From Scleromatobacter humisilvae (GTDB taxonomy: Bacteria > Pseudomonadota > Gammaproteobacteria > Burkholderiales > Burkholderiaceae_C): 64,000 bases of DNA. The stretch lies in assembly GCF_023231945.1 (NCBI RefSeq), contig NZ_JAJLJH010000001.1, positions 930,001-994,000 of the forward strand, read 5' to 3'. Below, one piece after another: positions 51,296 through 61,500 of the stretch (position 1 is its first letter; each line of letters opens with the position of its first letter). Below the pieces are notes generated by a model. It saw nothing but the letters and a program-made list of their open reading frames with translations, made no database searches and had not been told where the DNA came from. A program made the translations under genes and the position numbers.

Positions 51296-53791
51296 ATGGG
51301 GCAACGCATCTGCTTCGGCAACGCGGAGATCCGGCTCGACGAGCGGGTCGTCCTGGTGGGAGGCCAACCGGCAGCGCTGGGTTCACGCGCGTTCGACATG
51401 CTCGCGGTGCTCGTCGAACATCGTGCCCGCACCGTCTCCAAGAACGAGCTGCTGGACCGGGTCTGGCCCGGCATGGTGGTCGAGGAGAACAACCTGGCCG
51501 CGCAGGTGTCGGCGCTGCGCAAGGCGCTCGGGCCGCAGGTGATCGCGACGGTGCCCGGCCGCGGCTATCGCTTCGCGGCGGCGGTCGAGGACTCGCCGCA
51601 AGTCGCTCCGACGGACCCGCCGGCACGCACGCTCGGCGAGACGCCCATGCCGGCGACCGCGGGCGAACTGCGCGGCCGCGAGCAAGACATCGCGGCGCTC
51701 GTCGACCTCGTTCGCCAGCATCGCCTCGTGACCATCGTCGGCGCCGGCGGCATCGGCAAGACGAGCGTCGCGGTGGCGGTGGCGCGCGCGCAGCGAGGCG
51801 GCTGGCGCGACGGCGTGAACTTCGTCGACCTGACCGAGATCCGCGACCCGACGCTGGTGGCGCGCGCGGTCGCCCAGGCCGCGGGCCTGCCGGCCGTGGC
51901 GAACGACGAGCCCCTGCCGCCGCTCATCGAGGCGCTCAAGCCGCTGCAGATGCTGCTCGTCGTCGACAACGCGGAGCACCTGCGCGACGGCGTCGCGATC
52001 CTCGCCCATGCGGTGACTTCCGGCGTCCCCGGCGTGCATCTGCTGGTGACCAGCCAGGTGCCGTTGAAGACCGACCTGGAGCAGGTGTTTCGCCTCGGCC
52101 CGCTGGAGTTGCCGACGACCGGGGCGTCGCTCGGCGAGGCCGTGTCCAACGGCGCCGTGGCGCTGTTCGTCGACCAGGCACGGGCGGCCGATCGCCGCTT
52201 CGAGGTGACGTCCGCGAACCTGCCGGTCGTGATCGACCTGTGCCGGCAGCTCGATGGCGTCCCGCTGGCCATCAAGCTGGCCGCGGCGCGCCTGCCGTTG
52301 TTCGGCCTGGCCGGACTCGCCGCGCGCCTGGGCGACCGCCTGTCGCTGCTGACGCAAGGCGCGCGCACCGGGCCGCGCCGCCAGCAGACCCTGCAGGCCG
52401 CGCTCGACTGGAGCCACGCGCTGCTGGACGATCCCGCGCGCCGCGTCCTGCGCCGGCTGGCCATCTGCGCGGGCGGGTTGACGCTCGAACTGGCCGCCGC
52501 GATCTGCGGCGACGAGTCGCTCGATGCCTGGCAGGTGATCGACCAGCTGGGCGAGCTCGTCGACCGATCGCTGGTCGAGGCCGACGGTGTCGAGCGCGTG
52601 CGCTATCGCCTGCTGGAGTCCGCCCGCGAGTACGCACGCCTGCGCCTGGACGAGTCGGGCGAGCGAGCGCGCGTGCAGGCGCGCCACGCAGAAGCGATCA
52701 CCGCGATGATGGAAGCGGCCTACGAAGCCTACTGGCGCAGCGCCGACGCGCCGTGGCTGGAGGACTGCGCGCCCGAGATCGACAACATCCGCGCGGCGCT
52801 CGAATGGAGCACCGCGCACGACCCCGAGCTCGCGCTGCGCCTGGCCGGCTCGTCCAGCGTCGTCTTCCTGCTGACGGGCCAGGCTCCCGAGGCGCGGCGG
52901 CGGCTGGCGGCGCTCGAGTCCGTCGCGATCCAGGCGGGCGCGCTGCCGGCGGCGAGCCGGTATTGGCTGGAACGCAGCCGGCTGCACCTGGGCGTCTCCG
53001 GCGCGGTCATGGCGGAACTCGCCCTGCGCGCGGCCTCGCACTACCGCGCGGCCGGCGACGCGCGCGGCCTCTACCTGGCGCTGCGCTGCGCGGCCGGCAG
53101 CGGCTCGCTGCCCGTCGACAGCGCGACGGCCCACGTGGCCGAGATGTCGGCGCTGCAGTCGCCCGACTGGCCGCTGCGGCTGCGCCTGCAGCTCGATCTC
53201 GCCCGCATCACCGTGATAAGCGCGGAGGGCCGCCTCGAACAGGCCCGCGAGGCCTACCTCGACCTGCTGCGCCAGAGCACCGCGGCCAAGCTCGACTCGA
53301 TGACCGCCGTGGCGCGGGTCGGGCTCGCGGCGACGCATCTCGCCCTCGATGATCCGGACGCCGCCATCCGGGTCGCGCGGACCCATGTCGACGCGCCTTC
53401 CGCGCGGCGCGGCAACCTGATCCTGCCGGCGCTCGCCACGATCGCCGACGCGCTGCTGCACGGCGACGACGTCGACGCCTCGCGCGAAGCGGTCATCGCG
53501 TTGATCGACGCCTCGCGGATCCGCGCGTGGGAGTGGTTCGGCCTGTATGCCGACCTGTTCGCGCTGCTGGCCGTCGCCCAGGGACGCTTCGAGGCCGCCG
53601 CCCGCCTGCTGGGCCACGCGGACCACGCGCACCGACGCGCGGGCCAGCGGGACGCGAACTCGGCCCGGGCGCGCGCGCGCGTGGCCGCGGCGCTCGCCGG
53701 CGCGCTCGATCCGGCGACGCTCGCGAGGCTGCAGGACGAGGGCAGCCGCCTCGATGACGAAGCTGTCTCCGAGTTGACGCTGGCCACCTGA
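51296..53791 (+). CDS. Winged-helix (OmpR-type) DNA-binding ATPase regulator with TPR-like C-terminus
   Basis: The 831-residue protein begins with an OmpR/CadC-type winged helix (residues 1-100: SRAFDMLAVLVEHRARTVSK, NELLDRVWPGMVVEENNLAA and VPGRGYRFAA). A STAND-type ATPase follows: Walker A GAGGIGKTS near 149 and Walker B-like LLVVDNAEHL near 215, with GVPLAIKLAAARLPLFG. The long helical C-terminus (about 480-831) probably forms TPR-like repeats. This is the layout of the bacterial DNA-binding STAND regulators. It lies 212 bp upstream of the 54004 operon in the same direction and probably activates it. The start has GGAGG at the right distance. Confidence 0.88.
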   Translation: MGQRICFGNAEIRLDERVVLVGGQPAALGSRAFDMLAVLVEHRARTVSKNELLDRVWPGMVVEENNLAAQVSALRKALGPQVIATVPGRGYRFAAAVEDSPQVAPTDPPARTLGETPMPATAGELRGREQDIAALVDLVRQHRLVTIVGAGGIGKTSVAVAVARAQRGGWRDGVNFVDLTEIRDPTLVARAVAQAAGLPAVANDEPLPPLIEALKPLQMLLVVDNAEHLRDGVAILAHAVTSGVPGVHLLVTSQVPLKTDLEQVFRLGPLELPTTGASLGEAVSNGAVALFVDQARAADRRFEVTSANLPVVIDLCRQLDGVPLAIKLAAARLPLFGLAGLAARLGDRLSLLTQGARTGPRRQQTLQAALDWSHALLDDPARRVLRRLAICAGGLTLELAAAICGDESLDAWQVIDQLGELVDRSLVEADGVERVRYRLLESAREYARLRLDESGERARVQARHAEAITAMMEAAYEAYWRSADAPWLEDCAPEIDNIRAALEWSTAHDPELALRLAGSSSVVFLLTGQAPEARRRLAALESVAIQAGALPAASRYWLERSRLHLGVSGAVMAELALRAASHYRAAGDARGLYLALRCAAGSGSLPVDSATAHVAEMSALQSPDWPLRLRLQLDLARITVISAEGRLEQAREAYLDLLRQSTAAKLDSMTAVARVGLAATHLALDDPDAAIRVARTHVDAPSARRGNLILPALATIADALLHGDDVDASREAVIALIDASRIRAWEWFGLYADLFALLAVAQGRFEAAARLLGHADHAHRRAGQRDANSARARARVAAALAGALDPATLARLQDEGSRLDDEAVSELTLAT

Positions 53792-53855
53792 CTCCGCGCG
53801 TCCGCCAGCGCACGCGCGTGCCTCGACGCACCGTCGCGGTGCCGCCGATGCCCAA

Positions 53856-53871
53856 CCGATCGCTGCATCGG
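53856..53871. promoter_or_regulatory. Inverted repeat upstream of the ThDP enzyme operon
   Basis: CCGAT (53856-53860) and ATCGG (53867-53871) form a 5-bp inverted repeat with a 6-base spacer, 133 bp before the ThDP gene start, in the gap after the regulator gene. It may be a regulator-binding site. This is a short, weak signal. Confidence 0.25.
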
Positions 53872-54003
53872 ATTACCCATTGCCGAGCCTGTTGAAAAGG
53901 CAGAAGATGCGCGCTCGAGGCAACCGGCCGGATGGCACAAGGGGCCCGAAACCAGCCGGACGCACGCGATGCACCGGATTGCCATCTAGAGGAGGGTCGA
54001 TCC

Positions 54004-55857
54004 GTGAAGTCTCTGCACACCACAGCGATATCCACCGCCTCCGCGACCCCGCGGGCCCCGTCGACGTCGTTCGTCGTCCTCAAGAACCAGACGGTGTCCC
54101 AGGTGCTGCTGAAGTACCTGGCGCTCGAAGGCGTGGACACGCTGTTCGGCGTTCCCGGCGGTGCCGTGATGCACCTGCTCGACGAGCTCATGACGCAACG
54201 CGACGCGCTCCACTACGTCGTCTGCCGCCAGGAGACCGGTGCCGCCTACATCGCCGACGGCTACGCGCGCGTCTCGGGCAAGCTGGGCGTCGTCGTGGTC
54301 ACCTCCGGCCCGGGGGCCACCAACGCGCTCACCGGGACGATGAACGCGCAGAACGCGGGCGTCTCGCTGCTGACCATCACGGGCGAGGTCGGCGAGCAGT
54401 ACTTCGGCATGGGCTACCTGCAGGAGGGCGTCGACGCCAGCCTGAACATCGACGCCGTGTACGGCAATGCGTCGGGCTACTCGGCCGTCATCACGAATCC
54501 GTCCAACTTCCAGGCCTTGTTCGCGCAGGCCCTGCGCGAGGCGCTGGGCGTGCCGCACCGGGCGGCCCACATCAGCCTGCCCGACGACCAGGCGGGCATG
54601 CCGATCGCATCGCTCGACTTCCCGCTCAAGCCGCAGAACTACCGCGCCACGCCCAGCTGCACGGACGCCGCGGGCGCGCGCAGGGCGTTCGAGCAGCTGG
54701 CCGGCGTCGCGCGTCCGCTGATCTTCCTGGGCAGCGGCGCGGCCGAGGCGCTGCGCGGGCCGCGGCTCGCGGCCTTCGCGGCGATGGTCGATCGCCTGGC
54801 GATCCCGGTGATGACCACGCCGGACGCCAAGGGCATCTTCCCCGAGTCCCATCCGATGTCGCTGCGCAATTTCGGCACGGCGTTCTGCGAATGGACGAAG
54901 TACTACATGGTGCCGCGGCTGCTCGACCCGGCGGCGCGCGAGGGCTTCGACAGCCTGCTCGTCCTCGGCACCACGCTGGGCGGCCTGGCCACGAACAAGT
55001 GGGATCCGATCCTGCTGCCGCAGGGCTCGCTGGTGCAGGTCGACATCGATGCGTCCGTCATCGGTCGCGTGTTCCCGCTCGATTTCGGCGTCGTCGCGGA
55101 GATCGGCTCGGTCATCGACGAGCTGGTCGCGCTCGCCGACGCCACCCAGCCCGACGCGCGCGTGCAGGAACGCCGCGCCTTCATCCAGCGCATCAAGGCC
55201 GGGAAGTCGCCGTGGATCGCGCCCGAGATGCGCGAGGCGCGCCAGGCGCCGATCCCGCCGCAGGCGGCGATGAAGTGCATCAGCGACCTGCTGCCGCAGG
55301 GCTCGCACGTCTTCGTCGATGCGGGCAACTCGGTGGGCTGGTCGCTGCACTATCTCGAGATCGACCCGCCCTCGCGCCTGCACAACGCGCTCGCGATGGG
55401 GCCGATGGGGTTCGCCGTGGGTGCCGTGATCGGCGCCAAGTTCGCCGCGCCGGACGCCACCTGCCTGGCGATCGTCGGCGACGGCGCGTTCCTGATGCAC
55501 GGCAGCGAGGTGTCGACGGCCGCGGCCAACGGCATCGGCGCGATCTGGGTCGTGCTCTCCGACAACGACCTGGCCATGGTGAGCCAGGGCATGAACGCGT
55601 TCTTCCCCAGCAAGACCGGGCAATGGCGCGACTACTACGCGCTGGGCAAGCCCGACCTGGCGCGCTTCGCCCAGGCGCTCGGCGCCAACACGTTCGAGGT
55701 GAACGACGCTGATGCGATGCAGCGTGCGCTGTCCGGCGCGATCGACGCCGCCCGGACGAACAAGGTGCCGCAGGTCATCGTCGTCCATATCGACACGACG
55801 CAGATCCCGCCTTACTACCAGGATCCCGGCACCCCGCCGCCGGCACCGGCGCCATGA
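54004..55857 (+). CDS. Acetolactate synthase-like ThDP-dependent enzyme
   Basis: The 617-residue protein has all three domains of the acetolactate synthase/decarboxylase family. The Pyr domain has LFGVPGGAVMHLLDEL and RQETGAAYIADGYAR with the ThDP-activating Glu77. A central domain follows, then the PP domain with GDG at 492-494 and Asn521 in LSDNDLAMV, the GDG-x27-N metal/diphosphate motif. It should make or break a carbon-carbon bond next to a carbonyl (acyloin or decarboxylation chemistry). The start is GTG 54004 with GGAGGG 7 bp upstream. It is the first gene of an operon with a flavin amine oxidase and a KAS III-like protein, unlike branched-chain amino acid ilvB, which has ilvH beside it. 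Confidence 0.88.
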   Translation: MKSLHTTAISTASATPRAPSTSFVVLKNQTVSQVLLKYLALEGVDTLFGVPGGAVMHLLDELMTQRDALHYVVCRQETGAAYIADGYARVSGKLGVVVVTSGPGATNALTGTMNAQNAGVSLLTITGEVGEQYFGMGYLQEGVDASLNIDAVYGNASGYSAVITNPSNFQALFAQALREALGVPHRAAHISLPDDQAGMPIASLDFPLKPQNYRATPSCTDAAGARRAFEQLAGVARPLIFLGSGAAEALRGPRLAAFAAMVDRLAIPVMTTPDAKGIFPESHPMSLRNFGTAFCEWTKYYMVPRLLDPAAREGFDSLLVLGTTLGGLATNKWDPILLPQGSLVQVDIDASVIGRVFPLDFGVVAEIGSVIDELVALADATQPDARVQERRAFIQRIKAGKSPWIAPEMREARQAPIPPQAAMKCISDLLPQGSHVFVDAGNSVGWSLHYLEIDPPSRLHNALAMGPMGFAVGAVIGAKFAAPDATCLAIVGDGAFLMHGSEVSTAAANGIGAIWVVLSDNDLAMVSQGMNAFFPSKTGQWRDYYALGKPDLARFAQALGANTFEVNDADAMQRALSGAIDAARTNKVPQVIVVHIDTTQIPPYYQDPGTPPPAPAP

Positions 55858-55929
55858 CCCCTTCCTGATCGAGCCTCGCTCCGGCCTTCGGATCGAGCGC
55901 GACGCACGTTGGCAAGCAAGGAGCAATCG

Positions 55930-57582
55930 ATGAAGCACAAGGACAAGGGCGAGATCCTCGACGTCGCGATCGTCGGCGCGGGCGTCTCCGGCGTCTACAG
56001 CGGCTGGCGCATGCTCCGGGACGGCACGGCCAGGACGCCGCCGCGCATCGGGGTCTTCGAGGGCAGCGACCGCGTCGGCGGCCGCCTGCTGAGCCTGACG
56101 CCGCCCGGCATGCCCGACACGCGCTGCGAGTTCGGCGGGATGCGCTACATGTCGCGCCACGTGCTGGTGAACTGGCTGGTGGAGGAGTTCCACATGGCGA
56201 CCGAGCCGATGCCGGTGGGCGACCCCGCCAACATCGCGTACCTGCGCGGCGAGCAGTTCCGGCTGTCGGATCTCAACACCGCGTCGACGCTGCCCTACCG
56301 CTTCCGCGGCGCCGAGAAGCATGTCGTCAACGACGCCGCGAATTCGCTGCTGCTGTTCGCGCTGCAGCAGATCGTGCCGACCTGCCTGGGCCTCTCGCAC
56401 GATGCCTTGCTCATCGAGGTGCGCACCGCGAAGTTCCAGGGCACGCCGCTGCACCAGCTGGGCTTCTGGAACGTCCTGGCGCGGGTGCTGAGCCCCGACG
56501 GCTACGCGTTCGTGCGGGATACCGGCGGCTACGACTGCCTCGTCTCCAACTGGAGCGCGGCCGATGCGATCCCGTTCATCCTGGCTGACTTCGGCGCCAA
56601 CGTGACCTACAGCCGCTTCCCGCACGGCTACGACGAGATGCCGCAGCGCCTGGCGCAGGAATTCGTGGCGGCCGGCGGCCAGTTGCACCTGAACACCTGG
56701 CTGCGTTCCTTCGACGCCGGCGCGCTGCCCGACGGCACCCAGGGCGTGCTGCTGAAGTTCGCCGACGGCGCGACGGTCGCCGCGCGCAAGCTGGTGCTCG
56801 CCATGCCGCGCCGCTCGCTCGAGATGCTGGAGCCCACGGGCGCCGTCCTCGATCCGGCGCATGTCGGCGTCCGCGCGCTGATCGAGTCGGTCAAGCCCAT
56901 CCCCTTGTTCAAGATCTTCCTGTGCTACGACTACGCCTGGTGGGAAGCCGTCGGCGTGAAGGCCGGCCGCTCCATCACCGACCTGCCGATCCGCCAGTGC
57001 TACTACTGGGACACGGAGCCGAAGACGGCGACGTCGCCCGGCGGCGCCGCGCTGCTGGCGAGCTACGACGACGACCTCAGCGTGAGCTTCTGGGAAGGCC
57101 TGCGCAAGAAGACCGCGCACACCGAGCTGTGGGAGTCGCAGCGGCCGCAGGCGACGGCACCCGCGTCCTCGCAGGACTGGTCGTGGCACCAGGCGCCGGT
57201 CGCGATGGTCGAGGAGGCGCATCGCCAGCTGATGGAGATGCATGGGCTGTCCAGCGCCCCGGCGCCGTTCGCGGCCGCGTACCGCGACTGGACCGAGGAT
57301 CCCTACGGCGGCGGCGTCAACTTCTGGCAGATCCACGCGCGCAGCTGGGAGGTGATGCAGGCCATAGTCCATCCGCGCGACGACGTGCCGGTCTACATCT
57401 GCGGCGAGGCCTACTCGCAGGAGCAGGGCTGGGTCGAGGGCGCGTTGCAGACGGCCGAGATCATGCTGCAGAAGCACTTCGGACTGACCCCGCCGCCGCC
57501 GATGGTGCCGCCCCTGTCGGCCGCCGAGCAGGCGCATCGGGTGCTGCGGTCGAAGCGGGCCAAGACGGCCAAGGCATCATGA
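55930..57582 (+). CDS. Flavin-containing amine oxidase family protein
   Basis: The 550-residue protein has the FAD dinucleotide-binding motif DVAIVGAGVSGVYSGW (GxGxxG from residue 16) and a second FAD block GVFEGSDRVGGRLLSLT. The C-terminal FAD region GGGVNFWQIHARSWEVMQAI leads into PVYICGEAYSQEQGWVEGAL, the CGE-x-Y-SxxxGW-x-EGA signature of monoamine/L-amino acid oxidases. There is no signal peptide, so it acts in the cytoplasm. The substrate is unknown; an amine or amino acid that feeds the ThDP step is a reasonable guess. AAGGAG precedes ATG 55930. Its stop overlaps the start of the next gene in ATGA. Confidence 0.88.
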   Translation: MKHKDKGEILDVAIVGAGVSGVYSGWRMLRDGTARTPPRIGVFEGSDRVGGRLLSLTPPGMPDTRCEFGGMRYMSRHVLVNWLVEEFHMATEPMPVGDPANIAYLRGEQFRLSDLNTASTLPYRFRGAEKHVVNDAANSLLLFALQQIVPTCLGLSHDALLIEVRTAKFQGTPLHQLGFWNVLARVLSPDGYAFVRDTGGYDCLVSNWSAADAIPFILADFGANVTYSRFPHGYDEMPQRLAQEFVAAGGQLHLNTWLRSFDAGALPDGTQGVLLKFADGATVAARKLVLAMPRRSLEMLEPTGAVLDPAHVGVRALIESVKPIPLFKIFLCYDYAWWEAVGVKAGRSITDLPIRQCYYWDTEPKTATSPGGAALLASYDDDLSVSFWEGLRKKTAHTELWESQRPQATAPASSQDWSWHQAPVAMVEEAHRQLMEMHGLSSAPAPFAAAYRDWTEDPYGGGVNFWQIHARSWEVMQAIVHPRDDVPVYICGEAYSQEQGWVEGALQTAEIMLQKHFGLTPPPPMVPPLSAAEQAHRVLRSKRAKTAKAS

Positions 57583-58598
57583 GCGACGCGCATCGCCCGC
57601 TGGTCGGGCTGCTCGGTCTCGGCCATGCCGTGCCGGCCACGATCCGGACCAACGACGACCCGCTCTTCGACTGGATCAAGGCCAACCAGCCGAACGGCAA
57701 TGCGCTGTTCGCCGGGTATGTCGATCGTCACGTGCTGGGGCCGGACGAGGCCATCGAGGACTGCATGGTCGCGGCGGCGAAGTCCGCCCTGGCCAACGCG
57801 CGACTGGCCGCGGCGGACGTCGACGTCGTGCTGGGCTTCGCGTCGGTCAGCGACTACCTCAGCCCGAACTCGCTGGCCCGGGTGCATGCCGTGCTCGGGC
57901 TCGCCCCGTCGTGCTGGGTGCTGCCCGTCAACGCCGATTTCAGCAACCATTCGGCCGCCCTGATGCTGGCCGACGGGCTGGTCGCCGCGGGACGCGCGCG
58001 CAACGTGCTGGTCGTCTGCGGCTCGAACTGGACGCGCCACGTCAGCAGCCACTCGCCCGAATGCGTGAGCGCGGGCGATGGCGCGGGCGCGGCGGTGATC
58101 GGCCTCACGCACGATCGCACCCGCTGGCGGGTCGCCGATCGCGAAGCGACGTTCCAGACCAGCGGCTACGGCAACATGACCATGCAGGGCGACGCGCTGA
58201 CCGTGCAGGCGCCGCCGATGCCGCTGCCGGTCTCCGCGTGCTACTCCGAGCCGTACTATCACATCACGCCGGACGGCCTGGCGGAGTTCAAGACCTTCGG
58301 CGTCGACGAGCCGCCCGCCATCGTCGCCCGGCTGCTCGAACGCAACGCGATCGCCGCCAACACCGTCGCCATCATTCCGTACCAGGCCAGCAGCACGCTG
58401 CTCGATGCGTGGGACAAGGCCCTCCAGCCCCGGCAGATGCTGCACACGCTCGCGGCCTACGGGAACATGGTGATCGCCAACCTCGCCGTGAACCTGTCCG
58501 CGCGGTCAGCGGATATCGAGGGCGACTGTGCCGTGCTGCTCGGGCTCGGCCCGGAGCCGCACGCCACGGCCCTGCTGCTGCGCCGCGATCACGCGTAG
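57579..58598 (+). CDS. KAS III (FabH)-like protein lacking the catalytic Cys and His
   Basis: The 339-residue protein is a beta-ketoacyl-ACP synthase III relative by fold. It has VDVVLGFASVSDYLSPNSLA, SAGDGAGAAVIG (FabH: FGDGAGA) and AAYGNMVIANLAVNL with the Asn (residue 296) of the Cys-His-Asn triad. Aligned to FabH, the nucleophilic Cys position is Phe121 in NADFSNHSAAL, and the His of IPHQA is Tyr268 in IPYQASS. Classical condensation is therefore impossible; it may be a non-catalytic partner, as PqsB is to PqsC, or use different chemistry. Its start is coupled to the amine oxidase (ATGA). The 3' end overlaps the convergent cyclase gene by 10 bp. Confidence 0.85.
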   Translation: MSDAHRPLVGLLGLGHAVPATIRTNDDPLFDWIKANQPNGNALFAGYVDRHVLGPDEAIEDCMVAAAKSALANARLAAADVDVVLGFASVSDYLSPNSLARVHAVLGLAPSCWVLPVNADFSNHSAALMLADGLVAAGRARNVLVVCGSNWTRHVSSHSPECVSAGDGAGAAVIGLTHDRTRWRVADREATFQTSGYGNMTMQGDALTVQAPPMPLPVSACYSEPYYHITPDGLAEFKTFGVDEPPAIVARLLERNAIAANTVAIIPYQASSTLLDAWDKALQPRQMLHTLAAYGNMVIANLAVNLSARSADIEGDCAVLLGLGPEPHATALLLRRDHA

Positions 58599-61500
58599 CG
58601 GCGATCCAGCCGGTCGACCAGCGCGTCGGCGCCCCACAGCATGCAGGCCTCGCGGGCCGCGTCCACGCTGGCGGCGGCGGGGTGTCCCGCGCGATCCAGC
58701 AGCGCCGCGCAGCGTTCGTGGGCCAGGGCCTCGTAGTGGATCTGGCCCAGGCCGCGCGCGATCTCGGCCGCCGTGTTCAACGCATCGCGCGCGGCGGCGA
58801 TGCGTCCCTCGGTCGCGCCGAGCTCGCCTTCGACGAGCAACAGGCGGTGCTCGAAGGCACGCGGCCCCGCGGCGGCCCAGGTGCGGATCTGGCCGATCAC
58901 GGCGCGGGCGTCGTCCAGCAGTCCGGCCCGTTCCGTGCCCGGCTGCGATGCGAGCTCCTGGGCGCGCGCAAGAAGGGCGAGCGCGCGGTAGACCGCGAAC
59001 TCCGACTCCACGGGCTGGCCGGCGATCGCCTGGATCATCGGCAGCGCGCGCGCGACGCAGTCGAGGGCGGCCGCGAAATCGCCCGCGAGGTAGTGCAGGC
59101 GCAGCTTGGCCGCGTAGTACCAGCCCGCCTCCTCGTGCAGGTCGGTGCGGCAGACCGAGGCGAGGTCGCGTTCCTCGTCGTATTCGTCGTCGGTCAGCGT
59201 CGCGAGGTCGCGCGTGCGGCCCGCGAGCGCCTTGGCGATCTGCAGCTGGAGGACGCAATGGTAGGCCGCGTTCAGCACGCGGCGCCCGTTGCGCGCGTAG
59301 TTGCGGCGCGCGAGGTCCATCACGTCCGACAGCGGCCGGCCGCCGTACGCCAGGTAGATGACGTGGGCCGAGTTGTTGAAGCAGGCGTACATCAGGTCGC
59401 CGCTGGCGAATCCCGCGTCGGCCGCGTTCGCCGCCATCTCGAGGCACTCCTCGACCGGGTTGAGCCAGTGGTCGTTGAAGTAGTGGTGGATGAACGCGAC
59501 GGGCGAGAACAGGCGCTTGCCATGGCGGGCATCGAGGTCCAGCGAGAGCCGGCTGAAGGCGAACGCCGTGAGCGCGTCACCGGTGATGGCCCGGTAGACG
59601 ATCGAGAACATCGAGTATGTCAGCGGCGCCTCGGGCCCGTTGCCGTGCTCCAGCGTCAGCGACATGCAGCGCAGCGCGATGAGCGCGAACAGCTCGCCCT
59701 GGCCGCTGACATGCACGGCCGGCTCGATGCGCAGCAGCATGCCGATCGTCGCGCCCACGTTCTCGTCGGCCAGGCGCGGCAGGTCCATCAGCGCGGCGGG
59801 CTTGCGGCCCGCCAGCAGGCCCTGGATGCGCTGGAGCTCGGCCCCGATGAGCGGCACGATGTCGGCGCGCGCCCTCGGCAGCGTGACCCCGAGCAGGCGC
59901 ACCGCCTGCAGCCCGAGCTCCACCGACGCGCTGGCGAAGCCCATGTTGAAGCTGCGCACGGCGCTCTTGTCGAGATAGCTCACGGCGCGCGCGACCACGC
60001 CTGCGCGCGTCCAGTGATGGGCCAGCAGCGCGAGCAGCTCCGGCCGTTCCTCGCTGTAGGCGCGCTCGTACCACTCCGCCGCGGCCTGGTGCAGGGTGCG
60101 GCGCTGGGCGAACAGCATCAGGTCGTAGGCCACCTCGTGCGTGATGACGTGGTTGAAGCCGTACGACAGCTCCGGCTCGGGCTCGATCAGCACCGTGAGC
60201 GCCGCGTTGCGCAAGGCCTCGAGCAGCGACTCCAGCGACGACAGGTCGGCATGCACCGGATGGATCTCGCGCAGCAGGCGCACCACGAAGGCGGGCCCGA
60301 TGACGCTGGCGACCTTGAGCACGAGCTGCTCGCGCGGCGGCAGCCGGTCGATGCGCGAGGTCACGAGGCCGCGCACCGTGTCGGGGAAGGCCAGGGCCTC
60401 GACGTCCACGTTGCCTGCGAACCGGCACAGTCCCTCGTCGACCACGACCACGCCGGTCTCGTGCAGCGACGACGCGAGTTCCTCGGCCAGGAACGGATGG
60501 CCCGCCGCGCGGCTGCGGATCAGGGCCTCGACCTCGGGATCCAGCGCGGCCGCGCTCAACCGGCGGCGCGCGAGCGTCAGGGTCTGCTCGTCGTCGAGCG
60601 GCCCGAGCGCCAGCACCGTGCAGTGCGGCACCTGGCCCAGATCGGCGAGCTCCGGCGGCACGGGGTCGATCCGCGGCCGCGACGAGACCGCCAGCAGCAG
60701 CCGTTCGACCTGGCGGCTGGCGTCGCGCACCAGCGTCCAGGACAGCGGGTCGAACCAGTGCGCGTCCTCCAGGATCACGCAGGACGGGCGCATCGCGGCC
60801 GCGCGCTCCAGGCAGGCGATCAACAGGTCGTGCGTGGCGCTCGCGCGCAACGGGCCCGCGATGCCCGCGGTCTCCGGCGTCTCGCCCCCGCCGAGCGCGA
60901 ACAGCGCGCCCAGCAGCGGCGCGCGCGGCGCGAGGCGCTCGCCGAGCCAGCGTTCCACCGCGCTGCGGCGCAGCGCCGGGTCGTCGACGCCCTCGATGCC
61001 GAACATCGCGGTGAACGCGCCCCGCCACGCGAAATACGGCGTGGCCGATTCGACCGCATCGCCGCAGCCGCGCATCGCCGCGACGCCGGAGTCGGCCGCC
61101 CGGTGGGCCAGTTCCGCGATGACGCACGACTTCCCGATGCCGGCTTCGCCCAGCACCAGCAGCGTGTGCGCCTGCTCGCCGTGCGCCGTCTGCTGCACGG
61201 CCCGCTCGATCGCCGCACGTTCCAGCGCGCGTCCGACGATGGCGGTGGAAGCCGCGCGTTCGCCACGCCGATCGAGCACCCGCACCGGGCGCGCGACGGC
61301 GATGGGCTGGTCCTTTCCCTTCACCCGGAGCGGCTCGAGCGCCTCGAATTCCACGCCGCCGATGCAGCCCTGCCGCGTGGCCGCGTCGCACAGGATGCGG
61401 TTGGCCGGCGGCATCCGCGTGGCGGATTCCATCAGCCGGGCGGCGATGTTCATCGCGTCCCCGATCACCGCATATTCGCGCCGCAGGTCGGTGCCGACGA

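Noticed and set aside
53986-57537. Long minus-strand open frame (about 1180 codons) opposite the ThDP and amine oxidase genes
   Set aside because: The opposite strand has strong family motifs (GDG-N27-N, GxGxxG), while this frame is low-complexity Arg/His/Val sequence with none.
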